A DNA stretch of 64,000 nt from contig NZ_CP045701.2 in the NCBI RefSeq assembly GCF_009601685.2, positions 1,240,001-1,304,000 on the forward strand, written 5' to 3'. The notes beneath the pieces are model-generated. The model saw nothing but the letters and a program-made list of their open reading frames with translations, searched no databases and was not told the origin of the DNA. The stretch is from Pseudomonas brassicacearum. GTDB lineage: Bacteria; Pseudomonadota; Gammaproteobacteria; Pseudomonadales; Pseudomonadaceae. Each line of letters begins with the position of its first letter. The stretch's first letter is position 1. Shown in pieces: positions 38,921-48,349 of the stretch. A program made the position numbers and the translations under genes.

Positions 38921-39161
38921 ACGGCTTCTGCATGAGTGAATGGAATAGAGCGGGCGCCAGTGTGCCGGATTCGCCGAAAATCGGCAAAAAAGCGCCGAAG
39001 TAAAGTCAGTTGAGAGTTTTCTCGGGTGTCATATACTCGGCCAGTGACTGCCGCGGCCTCCCTTGTGGAGAGCCGGATGGTGGCTAAAGTTCGTACGGCT
39101 TTGCCTTTTGTGGTTGGGCGGGAAAAGCCGACTCAAAAAAATAAAAATGGGAGTGAGCATC

Positions 39162-39371
39162 ATGGCAGTACGGGAAACCGGCAGTGTGAAGTGGTTCAAC
39201 GACGCGAAGGGCTACGGCTTCATCCAGCGTGAAGGCGGGGCGGATGTGTTCGTGCATTACCGCGCCATCCGCGGCGAAGGCCACCGTTCACTGACCGAAG
39301 GCCAGCAGGTCGAGTACGCGGTCGTGGAAGGGCAGAAGGGCTTGCAGGCTGAGGATGTGGTGGGGTTGTAA
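39162..39371 (+). CDS. Cold-shock domain protein
   Basis: 69 aa, the typical CspA size. RNP1 KGYGFIQ and RNP2 DVFVHY are intact on a single OB fold, after [18 protein letters not shown] lies just before the ATG. Binds single-stranded RNA/DNA and acts as an RNA chaperone. The preceding 150 bp include an A-rich stretch and could be a CspA-type leader, but no structure was confirmed. I cannot say which Csp paralogue it is. Confidence 0.93.
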   Translation: MAVRETGSVKWFNDAKGYGFIQREGGADVFVHYRAIRGEGHRSLTEGQQVEYAVVEGQKGLQAEDVVGL

Positions 39372-39398
39372 CCCCACTCTTGAAGCCGTGGTAGATCC

Positions 39399-39492
39399 CT
39401 GTGGGAGCAAAGCTTGCTCGCGATCGTGGTAGGTCAGCCTGCATCGATGTTGAATGTACCTTCGCCATCGCGAGCAAGCTTTGCTCCCACAG
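39399..39492. repeat. REPIN-type pair (type A)
   Basis: CTGTGGGAGCAAAGCTTGCT ... AGCAAGCTTTGCTCCCACAG between the cold-shock gene and the convergent 125-aa gene. Confidence 0.9.
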
Positions 39493-39535
39493 CGCTCCCG
39501 CATTGGGATCTGCTTTCACATGGGGGTTGGCTGTA

Positions 39536-39913
39536 TCACGCGGTCTTCCAGGTAATCTCTTCTTCCCCATCGGCGCTGATACGTATCCAGCGATCGGCCG
39601 ACTCTTCACCTTCTTCTTCCACCCACGAGCCAGGCGCGCAGCGCACTTCGACGTTCAGCGCGGCAAAGGCTGCGCGGGCGCAGGCGATGTCGTCTTCCCA
39701 CGGGGTCTGGTCACTTTCCAGGTACAGGCTGTTCCATTTGCCCACGGCCTTGGGCAGCCAGGTCACGGGGATGCTGCCGGCCTTGCACTTGTAGGTCTGG
39801 CCTTTCTGGACCCAGTCGCTGCACGGGCCCAGGGCCTGGCCGAGCCAGGCGGCGATGGCCTTGTGGTCGACGTCGGCGTCTTTGAGGTAAATCTCGATAT
39901 CGGGTTGGCGCAT
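39536..39913 (-). CDS. Conserved small protein of unknown function
   Basis: 125 aa from MRQPDIEIYLKDAD, preceded by GAGG. Soluble, acidic C-terminus (GSWVEEEGEESADRW), with Cys and Trp residues in WLGQALGPCSDWVQKG. No known motif recognised; common in Pseudomonas genomes. It lies upstream of no clear partner: the next minus-strand gene ends 83 bp away on its other side. Confidence 0.75.
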   Translation of the reverse strand: MRQPDIEIYLKDADVDHKAIAAWLGQALGPCSDWVQKGQTYKCKAGSIPVTWLPKAVGKWNSLYLESDQTPWEDDIACARAAFAALNVEVRCAPGSWVEEEGEESADRWIRISADGEEEITWKTA

Positions 39914-39995
39914 GGATGTCCTCGCTGCGGTCTTGAAAAATCCATTCGCGGATTTAACGGGGCCCGAGCGGTTGCCCGGGACCGGAATCAAAAGG

Positions 39996-40805
39996 TTATT
40001 GAAGAACGAAATAATCGTAGCGCATCGACACCGTGACCTGGAACGGCTCGGCCTGTTCGATCACGCTGGCACGGCGTTCGGCACTGGCGCGCCAGCCGTG
40101 GGGCGTCATGGCCAGCAGGTTGGCGCGGTCCTGGCCGTTGTCGAGGGTCAGCTTGAATTCGAGGGTTTCGCTGTGATCCAGCACCATGCCCGGCGGCACC
40201 AGGGCCAGGTGCTTGTCGTCGGTGTATTCGCGCACTTCGTCGTACAGGCGCTCGCGCAACTCCATCAGGTGGCCGGCGGTGGGGCCGACTTTCATCAGGC
40301 CGCCGCCGGGGCTGAGCAAGCGCTTGGCCTCCTGCCAGTCCAGGGGGCTGAACACGCTGGCCAGGAACTGGCAGCAGCCGTCCGCCAACGGCACCCGGGC
40401 CATGCTGGCGATCAACCAGGTCAGCTGCGGGTTGCGTTTGCAGGCGCGCTTGACGGCCTCGCGGGAAATGTCCAGGGCATAACCATCAGCGTTGGGCAAC
40501 GCCTCGGCGATCTGCGCGGTGTAGTAACCCTCGCCACAGCCGATGTCCAGCCAGCGCCCGGGCGTGCGTTCGGCAGCCAGTTCCGCCAGGCGCCGGGCGA
40601 CCGGGGCGTAATGCCCGGCGTTGAGGAAGTCGCGCCGGGCTTCGACCATTGCCTGGTTGTCACCGGGTTCGCGGCTGTTCTTGTGCTGCACCGGCAACAG
40701 GTTCAGGTAACCCTGCCGCGCGCGGTCGAAGCGGTGGCCGGCCGGGCACACCACACCGTTGTCCACCGCGTTCAGCGGTTCACTGCAGATCGGGCAGGCG
40801 AGCAT
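39996..40805 (-). CDS. rlmA: RlmA-type 23S rRNA guanine-N1 methyltransferase
   Basis: 269 aa. An N-terminal zinc ribbon with Cys4, Cys7, Cys20 and His24 (ACPICSEPLN, VVCPAGHRFD) is the mark of RlmA. It is followed by a class I SAM domain (WLDIGCGEGYYTAQIAEALP). RlmA methylates G745 in helix 35 of 23S rRNA in E. coli; exact position here is inferred. Its ATG overlaps the dapE stop by one base, so it is translationally coupled downstream of dapE. Confidence 0.85.
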   Translation of the reverse strand: MLACPICSEPLNAVDNGVVCPAGHRFDRARQGYLNLLPVQHKNSREPGDNQAMVEARRDFLNAGHYAPVARRLAELAAERTPGRWLDIGCGEGYYTAQIAEALPNADGYALDISREAVKRACKRNPQLTWLIASMARVPLADGCCQFLASVFSPLDWQEAKRLLSPGGGLMKVGPTAGHLMELRERLYDEVREYTDDKHLALVPPGMVLDHSETLEFKLTLDNGQDRANLLAMTPHGWRASAERRASVIEQAEPFQVTVSMRYDYFVLQ

Positions 40806-41956
40806 CAGGCGAGCAACCTGATCAGCGTCTTGTAGTAGATCTCGGTCAGCACATCGAGATCGGCCGCCAGCACGCGTTCGTTGACCTGGTGGATGGTCGC
40901 GTTGACCGGCCCCAGTTCCACCACTTGCGTACCCATGGTGGCGATGAAGCGACCGTCGGACGTGCCGCCGCTGGTGGACGCCTGGGTTTCGCGCCCGGTG
41001 ACGTCCTTGATGCTCGATGAGACCGCGTCGAGCAGCGCGCCTGGTTCGGTGAGGAACGGCAGGCCGGACAGCGCCCAGTCGATGTGCCAGTCCAGTTGAT
41101 GCTTGTCGAGAATGTCGGCGACGCGCTGTTGCAGGCCTTCGACGGTGGATTCGGTGGAGAAGCGGAAGTTGAACACCGCCACCAGGTCACCCGGAATCAC
41201 ATTGGTCGCGCCGGTGCCGGCGTTGAGGTTGGAGATCTGGAAACTGGTCGGCGGGAAGAAGTCATTGCCGTGGTCCCAATGCTCGGCGGCCAATTCGGCC
41301 AACGCCGGGGCAGCCAGGTGGATCGGGTTCTTCGCCAGGTGTGGATAAGCCACGTGGCCTTGCTTGCCGCGCACGGTCAACTTCGCGCCGAGGGAACCGC
41401 GCCGGCCATTCTTGACCACATCGCCCACCAAGGTGGTGCTCGACGGCTCGCCGACGATGCACCAGTCCAGTCGTTCCTGGCGGGCCTTGAGGCGTTCGAC
41501 CACGGCTTTGGTGCCGTGGTGGGCCGGGCCTTCTTCATCGCTGGTGATCAGGAAGGTCAGCGAGCCCTTGTGGTCCGGGTAGTCGGCAACGAACCGTTCG
41601 GCCGCCACGACCATCGCCGCCAGGCTGCCTTTCATGTCCGCCGCGCCACGGCCGCAGAGCATGCCCTGTTCATCGATGACCGCATCGAACGGGTCGAGCT
41701 GCCAGGCCTGCACCGGACCGGTCGGCACCACATCGGTGTGCCCGGCGAAGCACAGCACCGGACCGTCATGCTTGCCATGGCTGGCCCAGAAGTTATCCAC
41801 ATCCTCGATGCGCATCGGCTCGAGCGTAAAGCCTGCGTTGCCCAGGCGCTGCATCATCAGTTTCTGGCAATCGGCATCCACTGGCGTCACGGACGGACGG
41901 CGGATCAGGTCGCAGGCGAGTTGCAGGGTCGGCGAGAGGTCGGCGTGGGCCGTCAT
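40805..41956 (-). CDS. dapE: Succinyl-diaminopimelate desuccinylase
   Basis: 383 aa from [11 protein letters not shown]20-family di-zinc hydrolase with His73 and Asp75 ([12 protein letters not shown]), Asp107 (GRGAADMKG) and Glu141/Glu142 ([13 protein letters not shown]). It releases succinate from N-succinyl-LL-DAP, giving LL-DAP for lysine and peptidoglycan. dapD and dapC, which act before it, are in this window. First gene of a dapE-rlmA pair. Confidence 0.96.
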   Translation of the reverse strand: MTAHADLSPTLQLACDLIRRPSVTPVDADCQKLMMQRLGNAGFTLEPMRIEDVDNFWASHGKHDGPVLCFAGHTDVVPTGPVQAWQLDPFDAVIDEQGMLCGRGAADMKGSLAAMVVAAERFVADYPDHKGSLTFLITSDEEGPAHHGTKAVVERLKARQERLDWCIVGEPSSTTLVGDVVKNGRRGSLGAKLTVRGKQGHVAYPHLAKNPIHLAAPALAELAAEHWDHGNDFFPPTSFQISNLNAGTGATNVIPGDLVAVFNFRFSTESTVEGLQQRVADILDKHQLDWHIDWALSGLPFLTEPGALLDAVSSSIKDVTGRETQASTSGGTSDGRFIATMGTQVVELGPVNATIHQVNERVLAADLDVLTEIYYKTLIRLLA

Positions 41957-42085
41957 GAAAGCTCCGGGAATATAGTGTGAACGCAAGGCTTGTGCAGGCG
42001 CGGGCTGGCTCGCGCAAAATGGCGGTTATCTTATAGCAAAACGACCATCATGGGCCCCTGGTGCGGGACAGGTGGAACACAAAAC

Positions 42086-42175
42086 CTGTGGGAGCGAGCC
42101 TGCTCGCGATGGCGTCGTATCTGCCGCATCAATGTTGACTGAGGCATCGCTATCGCGAGCAGGCTCGCTCCCACA
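42086..42175. repeat. REPIN-type pair (type A, CCTGCTC variant)
   Basis: CTGTGGGAGCGAGCCTGCTC ... GAGCAGGCTCGCTCCCACA. It lies in the 307-bp divergent gap between dapE and tcdA; the remainder of that gap holds their promoters. Confidence 0.9.
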
Positions 42176-42231
42176 AGGAGGATTTGGTGGGATTCAATTC
42201 GCGAACGGCTCGAATTGCCACGGCAAAGCCC

Positions 42232-42237
42232 TATAAT
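42232..42237 (+). promoter_or_regulatory. -10 hexamer for tcdA
   Basis: A perfect TATAAT lies 26 bp before the tcdA ATG. The -35 position holds no good match. Confidence 0.5.
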
Positions 42238-42263
42238 GCGCGCCGGTTTTTGGGGTAATGGTC

Positions 42264-43076
42264 ATGAGTACAGAAGATCCACGGTTTGCCGGCATCGCCC
42301 GTTTGTATGGCATCGACGGCCTGGAGCGCCTGCGGGCGGCCCATGTGGCGATTGTCGGCGTCGGTGGTGTCGGTTCCTGGGCGGCGGAAGCCATCGCCCG
42401 TTGCGGCGTGGGCGAAATCTCGTTGTTCGACCTGGACGATGTTTGCGTCAGCAACGCCAACCGTCAGTTGCACGCCCTGGACAGCACCGTCGGCAAACCC
42501 AAGGTCGAGGTGATGGCCGAGCGGCTGCGTGGGATCAACCCCGACTGCACCGTGCACGCGGTGGCCGACTTCGTCACCCGCGACACCATGGCCGAGTACA
42601 TCACGCCGAACATCGACTGTGTGATCGACTGCATTGACAGCGTCAACGCCAAGGCTGCGCTGATCGCCTGGTGCAAGCGCCGCAAGATCCAGATCATCAC
42701 CACCGGCGGCGCAGGCGGGCAGATCGACCCGACGCTGATCCAGGTCTGCGACTTGAACCGCACGTTCAACGACCCACTGGCCTCCAAGGTGCGCTCCACC
42801 TTGCGCCGCGACTACGGTTTTTCCCGCACCGTGACCCGCCACTACAGCGTGCCTTGCGTGTTCTCCACCGAACAACTGCGCTATCCGAAACCGGACGGCA
42901 GCATTTGCTTGCAGAAGAGTTTTGTCGGCGACGGCGTCAAGCTCGACTGCGCCGGTGGGTTCGGCGCGGTGATGATGGTGACGGCGACGTTCGGCATGGT
43001 CGCGGCGACCAAGGCTGTGGATAAGATCGTGGCGGGTGTGCGGCGGCCGGCAGACAGGGTCAAGCCCGGACAGTGA
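42264..43076 (+). CDS. tcdA: tRNA threonylcarbamoyladenosine dehydratase
   Basis: 270 aa from the second ATG, which has GGGG at proper spacing; the ATG two codons earlier is too close. E1/ThiF-like fold with the ATP-binding motif VGVGGVGSWAAEAIARCG. TcdA (CsdL) cyclises t6A at A37 of tRNA to ct6A. The sulfur-relay partners CsdA and CsdE follow on the opposite strand, a linkage known from other proteobacteria. Confidence 0.94.
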   Translation: MSTEDPRFAGIARLYGIDGLERLRAAHVAIVGVGGVGSWAAEAIARCGVGEISLFDLDDVCVSNANRQLHALDSTVGKPKVEVMAERLRGINPDCTVHAVADFVTRDTMAEYITPNIDCVIDCIDSVNAKAALIAWCKRRKIQIITTGGAGGQIDPTLIQVCDLNRTFNDPLASKVRSTLRRDYGFSRTVTRHYSVPCVFSTEQLRYPKPDGSICLQKSFVGDGVKLDCAGGFGAVMMVTATFGMVAATKAVDKIVAGVRRPADRVKPGQ

Positions 43077-43114
43077 CCGCTCTTGTGGTGAGGGCGCTTG
43101 CTCGCGCTGGGCTC

Positions 43115-43262
43115 TGTAGGAGCTGCCGAAGGCTGCGATCTTTTGATTTTGATCTTTGGCTTGAGATTCAAGTGTCAGGGGAAAAGATCGCAGCCTCGTT
43201 GCACTCGACAGCTACACAGCTCCTACGGGCGCAGTCCAGCGGGAGCAAGCTCCCTCGCCACG
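43115..43262. repeat. type B repeat plus adjacent type C-like unit
   Basis: TGTAGGAGCTGCCGAAGGCT ... GCTCCTACGG (43115-43228), with the right arm altered by a short CTACACAG insertion. It is followed by AGCGGGAGCAAGCTCCCTCG, the type C-like unit. Between the convergent tcdA and csdE. Confidence 0.75.
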
Positions 43263-43263
43263 G

Positions 43264-43668
43264 TTACTGCGTCAATTCGCGCATCCGCTGTAGTACCGCA
43301 TTCAACCCATTGCTACGCGACGGCGACAACTGCCGCGACAATCCCAACTGATTGAACCAGTCCGGCAAGTCCACCTGTTGTAGCTCAACGGCGGACAGCC
43401 CATTGACCCGCGCCAACAACAACGCCACCAGCCCACGGATCAACCGCGCATCGCTGCTGGCGCAAAACTGCCAGTGCCCATCGTGCAACTGTCCCACCAG
43501 CCACACCTGACTTTCACAACCGTGGACCAGATTGGCCTCGCACTTGTCCTCGTCGCTCAGCGGCGGTAGGCGCTCGCCCCATTGCATCAGCAGTCGGGCG
43601 CGTTGCTCCCAACCTGACGCGTCCTGGAAAATCTGCAGCGCTGCGGCGGCCTCGGCGGGCAGGTTCAT
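43264..43668 (-). CDS. csdE: SufE-family sulfur acceptor CsdE
   Basis: 134 aa. The sulfur-accepting cysteine is Cys51 in LVHGCESQVWL. It takes persulfide sulfur from CsdA and enhances its activity. Its ATG overlaps the csdA stop by four bases (43665-43668), so the two proteins are made together. Confidence 0.92.
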   Translation of the reverse strand: MNLPAEAAAALQIFQDASGWEQRARLLMQWGERLPPLSDEDKCEANLVHGCESQVWLVGQLHDGHWQFCASSDARLIRGLVALLLARVNGLSAVELQQVDLPDWFNQLGLSRQLSPSRSNGLNAVLQRMRELTQ

Positions 43669-44870
43669 CGCAGCATCTCCAGGGCCTGGTCCAGGGCTTC
43701 GAAGAAGCGTTCGATGTCGGCGGAGTCGTTGTACAGCGCCAGCGACACCCGGATCGCCCCGGACAGCTGCAAATGCTTGAACAACGGCATCGCGCAATGA
43801 TGCCCGGCGCGCACGGCGATGCCTTGCTCGGTCAGCAGGTGGGCCAGGTCGGCGTTGTGGATGCCTTCGACCACGAAGCTGACCAAGGCCAGGCGCGGGT
43901 TGCCCACCAGGCGCACGCCGTTGCGGGCCCGCAGGCCATGGAGCAGGTAGTCGTGCAGCGCCGCCTCGTGGTCGATGATCGCCTGCGGATCGAGGTCGGA
44001 CAGGTAATCCAGGGTTGCCCCCAGGCCGATCACGCTGGCAATCGGCGGCGTGCCGGCTTCGAAGCCCAGCGGCGCCGGACGGAAGGTGGCGCTGTGGTAA
44101 TCGGCCTGTTGCACCATTTCGCCGCCGAACTGCCAATGACGCAGGTTGCCAAGGGCCTCGGTACGGCCAAACAGCACGCCCAGCCCGTCGGGGCCGTAGA
44201 GTTTGTGGCTGGAAAATACATAAAAGTCGCAGCCCAGCGCCTCCACGTCATGGCGACCATGGACCACGCCTTGGGCGCCGTCGATCACCGTCAACGCGCC
44301 TTGGGCCTTGGCCAGCGCCAGCAGCGCCGGCACCGGCTGCCAGGCCCCCAGCACATTGGATAACTGGCTCACCGCCAGCAAGCGCGTACGCGGGCCGATC
44401 AGTTCAGCGGCTGCGCCAGAATCGATCACCCCGTCGACATCCAGCGGCAACACCACCAGTGTCAACGAACGACGCTCGGCCAGTTGCTGCCACGGCAGCA
44501 GGTTGGCGTGGTGTTCCAGGGCGCTGATGACGATCTCGTCGCCCGGGTTGAATAAATGTTCCAGCCCATAGGCCAGTAGGTTCAGCGCCGAAGTGGCGCC
44601 GTGGGTGAAGACGACTTGCCCGCAGTTTCCGGCATTGAGCCATTGCGAGACCTTGAGGCGGCTGTCCTCGAACGCCTGGGTGGCATGGGCCCCCGGCAAA
44701 TGCTGTGCACGGTGCACGTTGGCCGCGCCATTGGCGTAGTAATGCGCCAGGGCGTCCAGCAGTGCTTGGGGTTTTTGCGTGGTGGCGGCGCTGTCCAGAT
44801 AGGTCTGGCCTTGCCGTTGCAGGGCGGCGATGGCCGGGAAGTCGGTGCGCCAGGGGGAGGGAATCAACAT
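43665..44870 (-). CDS. csdA: Cysteine desulfurase CsdA (SufS-like)
   Basis: 401 aa. PLP lysine in SSHKLYGPDGLGVLFGR, aromatic-capped His in GALTVIDGAQGVVHG, and the catalytic cysteine in VRAGHHCAMPL. It removes sulfur from cysteine and passes it to CsdE; with TcdA this supports ct6A formation and possibly Fe-S assembly. Confidence 0.93.
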   Translation of the reverse strand: MLIPSPWRTDFPAIAALQRQGQTYLDSAATTQKPQALLDALAHYYANGAANVHRAQHLPGAHATQAFEDSRLKVSQWLNAGNCGQVVFTHGATSALNLLAYGLEHLFNPGDEIVISALEHHANLLPWQQLAERRSLTLVVLPLDVDGVIDSGAAAELIGPRTRLLAVSQLSNVLGAWQPVPALLALAKAQGALTVIDGAQGVVHGRHDVEALGCDFYVFSSHKLYGPDGLGVLFGRTEALGNLRHWQFGGEMVQQADYHSATFRPAPLGFEAGTPPIASVIGLGATLDYLSDLDPQAIIDHEAALHDYLLHGLRARNGVRLVGNPRLALVSFVVEGIHNADLAHLLTEQGIAVRAGHHCAMPLFKHLQLSGAIRVSLALYNDSADIERFFEALDQALEMLR

Positions 44871-44901
44871 GCTTTCGGGCCCTGCTGGAATGACGCCGGA
44901 C

Positions 44902-44929
44902 CCTGTGGGAGCAAGGGCGCTCCCACAGG
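44902..44929. repeat. short REP-like hairpin
   Basis: CCTGTGGGAGC, loop AAGGGC, GCTCCCACAGG between dapD and csdA. A single palindrome without a U tract. Confidence 0.7.
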
Positions 44930-44943
44930 TGATGGTGTGAAGC

Positions 44944-45978
44944 TTAGTTGTGAGCGTGCAGTGCTTCGTTCAGCTCGATGGCCGACTTATGCGTCTTGCA
45001 TTCCACCGCGCCGGTCTCGGAATTGCGGCGGAACAACAGGTCGGGCTGGCCGGCCAGGTCGCGGGCCTTGACCACTTTGACCAGTTGGTTGTTTTCGTCC
45101 AGCAGCTTCACTTTGGTGCCGGCGGTCACGTACAGGCCCGACTCCACGGTGTTGCGGTCGCCCAGCGGGATACCGATGCCGGCGTTGGCGCCGATCAGGC
45201 AACCTTCGCCGACCTTGATCACGATGTTGCCGCCGCCCGACAGGGTGCCCATGGTCGAGCATCCGCCGCCCAGGTCCGAACCCTTGCCGACGAACACGCC
45301 CGCCGAGACACGGCCTTCGATCATGCCTGGGCCTTCGGTGCCGGCGTTGAAGTTGACGAAACCTTCGTGCATCACGGTGGTGCCTTCGCCCACATAGGCG
45401 CCCAGGCGGATCCGCGCGGCATCGGCGATACGCACACCGGCCGGGACCACGTAGTCGGTCATTTTCGGGAACTTGTCCACCGAGAACACTTCCAGCAGCT
45501 CGCCACGCAGGCGGGCTTCGAGCTGGTGCTCGGCCAGTTCGGCCAGGTCGATCGCGCCCTGGCTGGTCCAGGCCACGTTCGGCAGCAGGGGGAAGATGCC
45601 GGCCAGGTTCAGGCCGTGGGGCTTGACCAGGCGATGGGACAGCAGGTGCAGCTTGAGGTAAGCCTCAGGGGTGGAGCTCAGTTGGGCATCTTCGGCCAGC
45701 AGCGTGGCGACCAGCGGCTTGTGGCTTTCGGCCAGGCGGGTCAGCAGCGCGGCTTGGGCGCTATCGACGCCACGGAGTGCGTCTGCCAGTTGCGAAGCCT
45801 GGGCGGTGGTGAAGGTGATGGCCTGGTTGCCCTCGCTGTAGCCGAGAATCGGCGCGATGGCAGCAACGATCTCAGCCGACGGCTTGAGCAGCGGTTGGGC
45901 GTAGAACACTTCCAGCCAGGCGCCTTCACGGTTTTGAGTGCCGACACCAAAGGCCAGGCTGAACAGGGTAGTGGACAT
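44944..45978 (-). CDS. dapD: 2,3,4,5-tetrahydropyridine-2,6-dicarboxylate N-succinyltransferase
   Basis: 344 aa, the long Pseudomonas form. C-terminal left-handed beta-helix of hexapeptide repeats (AARIRLGAYVGEGTTVMHEG, IGIPLGDRNTVESGLY). It succinylates tetrahydrodipicolinate with succinyl-CoA, committing to the succinylase DAP pathway. It lies 32 bp downstream of the ArsC-like gene. Confidence 0.95.
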   Translation of the reverse strand: MSTTLFSLAFGVGTQNREGAWLEVFYAQPLLKPSAEIVAAIAPILGYSEGNQAITFTTAQASQLADALRGVDSAQAALLTRLAESHKPLVATLLAEDAQLSSTPEAYLKLHLLSHRLVKPHGLNLAGIFPLLPNVAWTSQGAIDLAELAEHQLEARLRGELLEVFSVDKFPKMTDYVVPAGVRIADAARIRLGAYVGEGTTVMHEGFVNFNAGTEGPGMIEGRVSAGVFVGKGSDLGGGCSTMGTLSGGGNIVIKVGEGCLIGANAGIGIPLGDRNTVESGLYVTAGTKVKLLDENNQLVKVVKARDLAGQPDLLFRRNSETGAVECKTHKSAIELNEALHAHN

Positions 45979-46010
45979 GGAATTACCTCTACAAAATGGA
46001 CTGGGCAGGA

Positions 46011-46373
46011 TTACTTGATCGCTGCCGCATAAATATCTGGCTTGAAGCCAATCAGGGTTCGGTCACCGAGATCGAGCACCGGGCGCTTGATCATCGAGGG
46101 TTGGGCGAGCATCAGTTCGATGGCTTTCGTCTGGTCGAGATCGGCTTTGCGTTCGTCGTCGAGTTTGCGAAAGGTCGTACCCGCACGGTTCAACACCACT
46201 TGCCAGCCATGCTCGTTGCACCATTGGGTCAGGTGCTCACGGTCGATGCCGGCAGTTTTGTAATCGTGATAGTCGTAGTGCACAGCGTGATCATCGAGCC
46301 AGGTACGCGCTTTTTTCATCGTATCGCAGGCTTTGATGCCGAAAAGGTGCAACGTTTTGCTTGAATCGGTCAA
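46011..46373 (-). CDS. ArsC/Spx-like (YffB-type) thioredoxin-fold reductase
   Basis: 120 aa. Redox cysteine Cys16 in FGIKACDTMKKA, single rather than CxxC; the C-terminal half keeps the RPVLDLGDRTLIGF substrate-loop pattern. YffB-like proteins bind glutathione and often sit beside dap genes, as here next to dapD and as known for E. coli yffB-dapE. Arsenate reduction is not implied. Confidence 0.87.
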   Translation of the reverse strand: MTDSSKTLHLFGIKACDTMKKARTWLDDHAVHYDYHDYKTAGIDREHLTQWCNEHGWQVVLNRAGTTFRKLDDERKADLDQTKAIELMLAQPSMIKRPVLDLGDRTLIGFKPDIYAAAIK

Positions 46374-46480
46374 GGAACTGCCCCCTTTGCAGGTGCTGAA
46401 AGTAAAAGGTGAAGGATTATGCCATGACCGGACGGTTTCGCGGCGGCCCAGATCGGCTTGCCTCCAAACCCGTGGGCGAG

Positions 46481-46574
46481 CCTGTGGGAGCTTAGCTTGC
46501 TCGCGATACAGGCGACACGGTTCAACTGCAAGACTGCGCCATCGTTCATCGCGAGCAAGCTAAGTTCCCACAGG
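46481..46574. repeat. REPIN-type pair (type A, CTTAGCTTG variant)
   Basis: CCTGTGGGAGCTTAGCTTGC ... GCAAGCTAAGTTCCCACAGG. Unlike the other copies the stem carries CTTAG/CTAAG, matched in both arms (with one G/T change at the end), so the change was compensated. It lies in the 321-bp gap before the antiporter; the rest shows no gene. Confidence 0.88.
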
Positions 46575-46694
46575 CTCATTCCACAGGGCGGACTGCGACA
46601 TTGGTACAACGGCCAGACCCATGCTAAGCGGCTAATATGGCACTTCAACGGCAAGCTGTTGCCGGATGTGTATCGCTGTAGTTGGAAAACCGTC

Positions 46695-48341
46695 ATGCAA
46701 AGCGCCTATACCGTCCTGATCCTGTTGATGCTGGTGGGCGTTTCGCGCCTGATCGGGCGGTTGATCCCGCTGCCGTTGCCCCTGGTGCAGATCGGCGCCG
46801 GTGCCTTACTGGCCTGGCCGTCCCTGGGCCTGCATGTGGTGCTCAATCCCGAGTTGTTCCTGTTTCTCTTCTTGCCACCTTTGCTGTTCTCCGATGGCTG
46901 GCGCATGCCCAAGCGCGAATTGTGGCGCCTGCGCGGACCGATCCTGACGCTGGCGGTGGGTTTGGTGTTGTTCACGGTGGTGGGCGCCGGCTATTTCATT
47001 CACTGGCTCTTGCCGAGCATCCCACTGGCTGTGGCTTTCGCCTTGGCAGCAGTGTTGTCGCCGACCGACGCGGTGGCGGTGTCGGCGATAGCCCGTGACC
47101 GCCTGCCGGCGCCGTTGATGCACATGCTCCAGGGCGAGGCGCTGATGAATGATGCGTCGGGTCTGGTGACCTTCAAGTTCGCCTTGGCAGCGGCGATCAC
47201 CGGCGTGTTTTCCCTGGCGAATGCCAGCCTGACCTTCGTCCTGGTGGCGGTTGGCGGCCTGTTGGTGGGCGTGGGCTTGAGTTGGCTGGTGGGGCGTCTG
47301 CGGGCCTGGATGATTGCCCGGGGCTGGGACGATCCGGCCACCCACGTGGTGTTCATGTTGCTGCTGCCGTTCGCGGCCTATGTGTTGGCCGAACGCTTGG
47401 GCGCCTCGGGCATTCTCTCGGCGGTGGCGGCGGGGATGATGCAGAGCTGGCTTGACCTGCTGCCGCGCCAGACCGGCACGCGGCTGCTCAATCGCAGTGT
47501 CTGGTCGCTGTTGGAATTCGCCTTCAACGGCTTGATCTTCCTGCTGCTGGGCCTGCAATTGCCGGACATCATCAAGGCGGTGGCCAGCCACGAAGCCACG
47601 CTTTGGCCGACGTTGCTCTACCGTTGCCTGGATTTGGTGGCGATTTTCCTGGTGTTGCTGGTGCTGCGGTTTGTCTGGGTGCAAAGCATCTGGCGCTTGT
47701 CCGGGCTGCTGCGGCGCTGGCGCGGCAAGGGCGAGTTGACCTTGGTGCCGGACGCGCGCTCCTGCTGGCTGCTCACCTTTGGCGGCGTGCGCGGGGCGGT
47801 AACACTGGCGGGCGTACTGTCGGTGCCATTGTTGTTGGCCGCAGGCGAGCCGTTTCCCGAGCGAGATCTGCTGATCTTCATTGCTGCTGGGGTGATTCTG
47901 TTGTCGTTGATAGCGGCCTGCATCGCCTTGCCATTGCTGCTGCGGGGCATCGAGAGGAGCCCCGACGACAAACGTCGTACCGAAGTGCGTGATGCCTGGC
48001 GCAAAACCGCTGAAGCGGCGATTCATGCGCTGGAAGTGGAGGAGCCGGCTGAAACGACCAGTACGCCGGATGCGGCCCAGGCGGCACTGGCGACCGAGGT
48101 CAAGGCGCGGCTGATGTCTGAGTATCGCCATCAGTTGGAGGTGTTCAACGACTCCGCCGAAGCCCAGGCGTTGGCGTTGGAGATGGACCTGCTGGAACGC
48201 CGGCTGCGCTTGAAGGCCTACCGGGCGCAGCGGTTGGAGTTGTATCGCCTCAGCCGCCATCACCAGATTGGCGATGACGTGTTGCGTGAGGTGCTGGGGG
48301 AGTTGGATTTGGCGGAGGCTAATTTGGGGTTGGGTAAATAA
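46695..48341 (+). CDS. CPA1-family Na+/H+ antiporter
   Basis: 548 aa from an ATG giving MQSAYTVLILLMLVGVSRL; a longer in-frame reading runs through the REP repeat. About 12 membrane segments, with the ion-site block LSPTDAVAVSAIARDRLP near residue 120 and GEALMNDASGLVTFKFAL. The cytoplasmic tail (about 415-548) is charged and helical. Exchanges Na+ (or K+) for H+ across the inner membrane. Its stop is eight bases from the convergent pemK-like stop. Confidence 0.9.
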   Translation: MQSAYTVLILLMLVGVSRLIGRLIPLPLPLVQIGAGALLAWPSLGLHVVLNPELFLFLFLPPLLFSDGWRMPKRELWRLRGPILTLAVGLVLFTVVGAGYFIHWLLPSIPLAVAFALAAVLSPTDAVAVSAIARDRLPAPLMHMLQGEALMNDASGLVTFKFALAAAITGVFSLANASLTFVLVAVGGLLVGVGLSWLVGRLRAWMIARGWDDPATHVVFMLLLPFAAYVLAERLGASGILSAVAAGMMQSWLDLLPRQTGTRLLNRSVWSLLEFAFNGLIFLLLGLQLPDIIKAVASHEATLWPTLLYRCLDLVAIFLVLLVLRFVWVQSIWRLSGLLRRWRGKGELTLVPDARSCWLLTFGGVRGAVTLAGVLSVPLLLAAGEPFPERDLLIFIAAGVILLSLIAACIALPLLLRGIERSPDDKRRTEVRDAWRKTAEAAIHALEVEEPAETTSTPDAAQAALATEVKARLMSEYRHQLEVFNDSAEAQALALEMDLLERRLRLKAYRAQRLELYRLSRHHQIGDDVLREVLGELDLAEANLGLGK

Positions 48342-48349
48342 CGGCAGGG

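Noticed and set aside
46458..46694. 79-codon N-terminal extension of the antiporter
   Set aside because: Translates a REPIN repeat; the membrane protein starts naturally at MQSAYTV.
46806..48263. 485-codon minus-strand frame opposite the antiporter
   Set aside because: Gln/His/Arg-rich shadow; the plus strand encodes a clear 12-TM antiporter.
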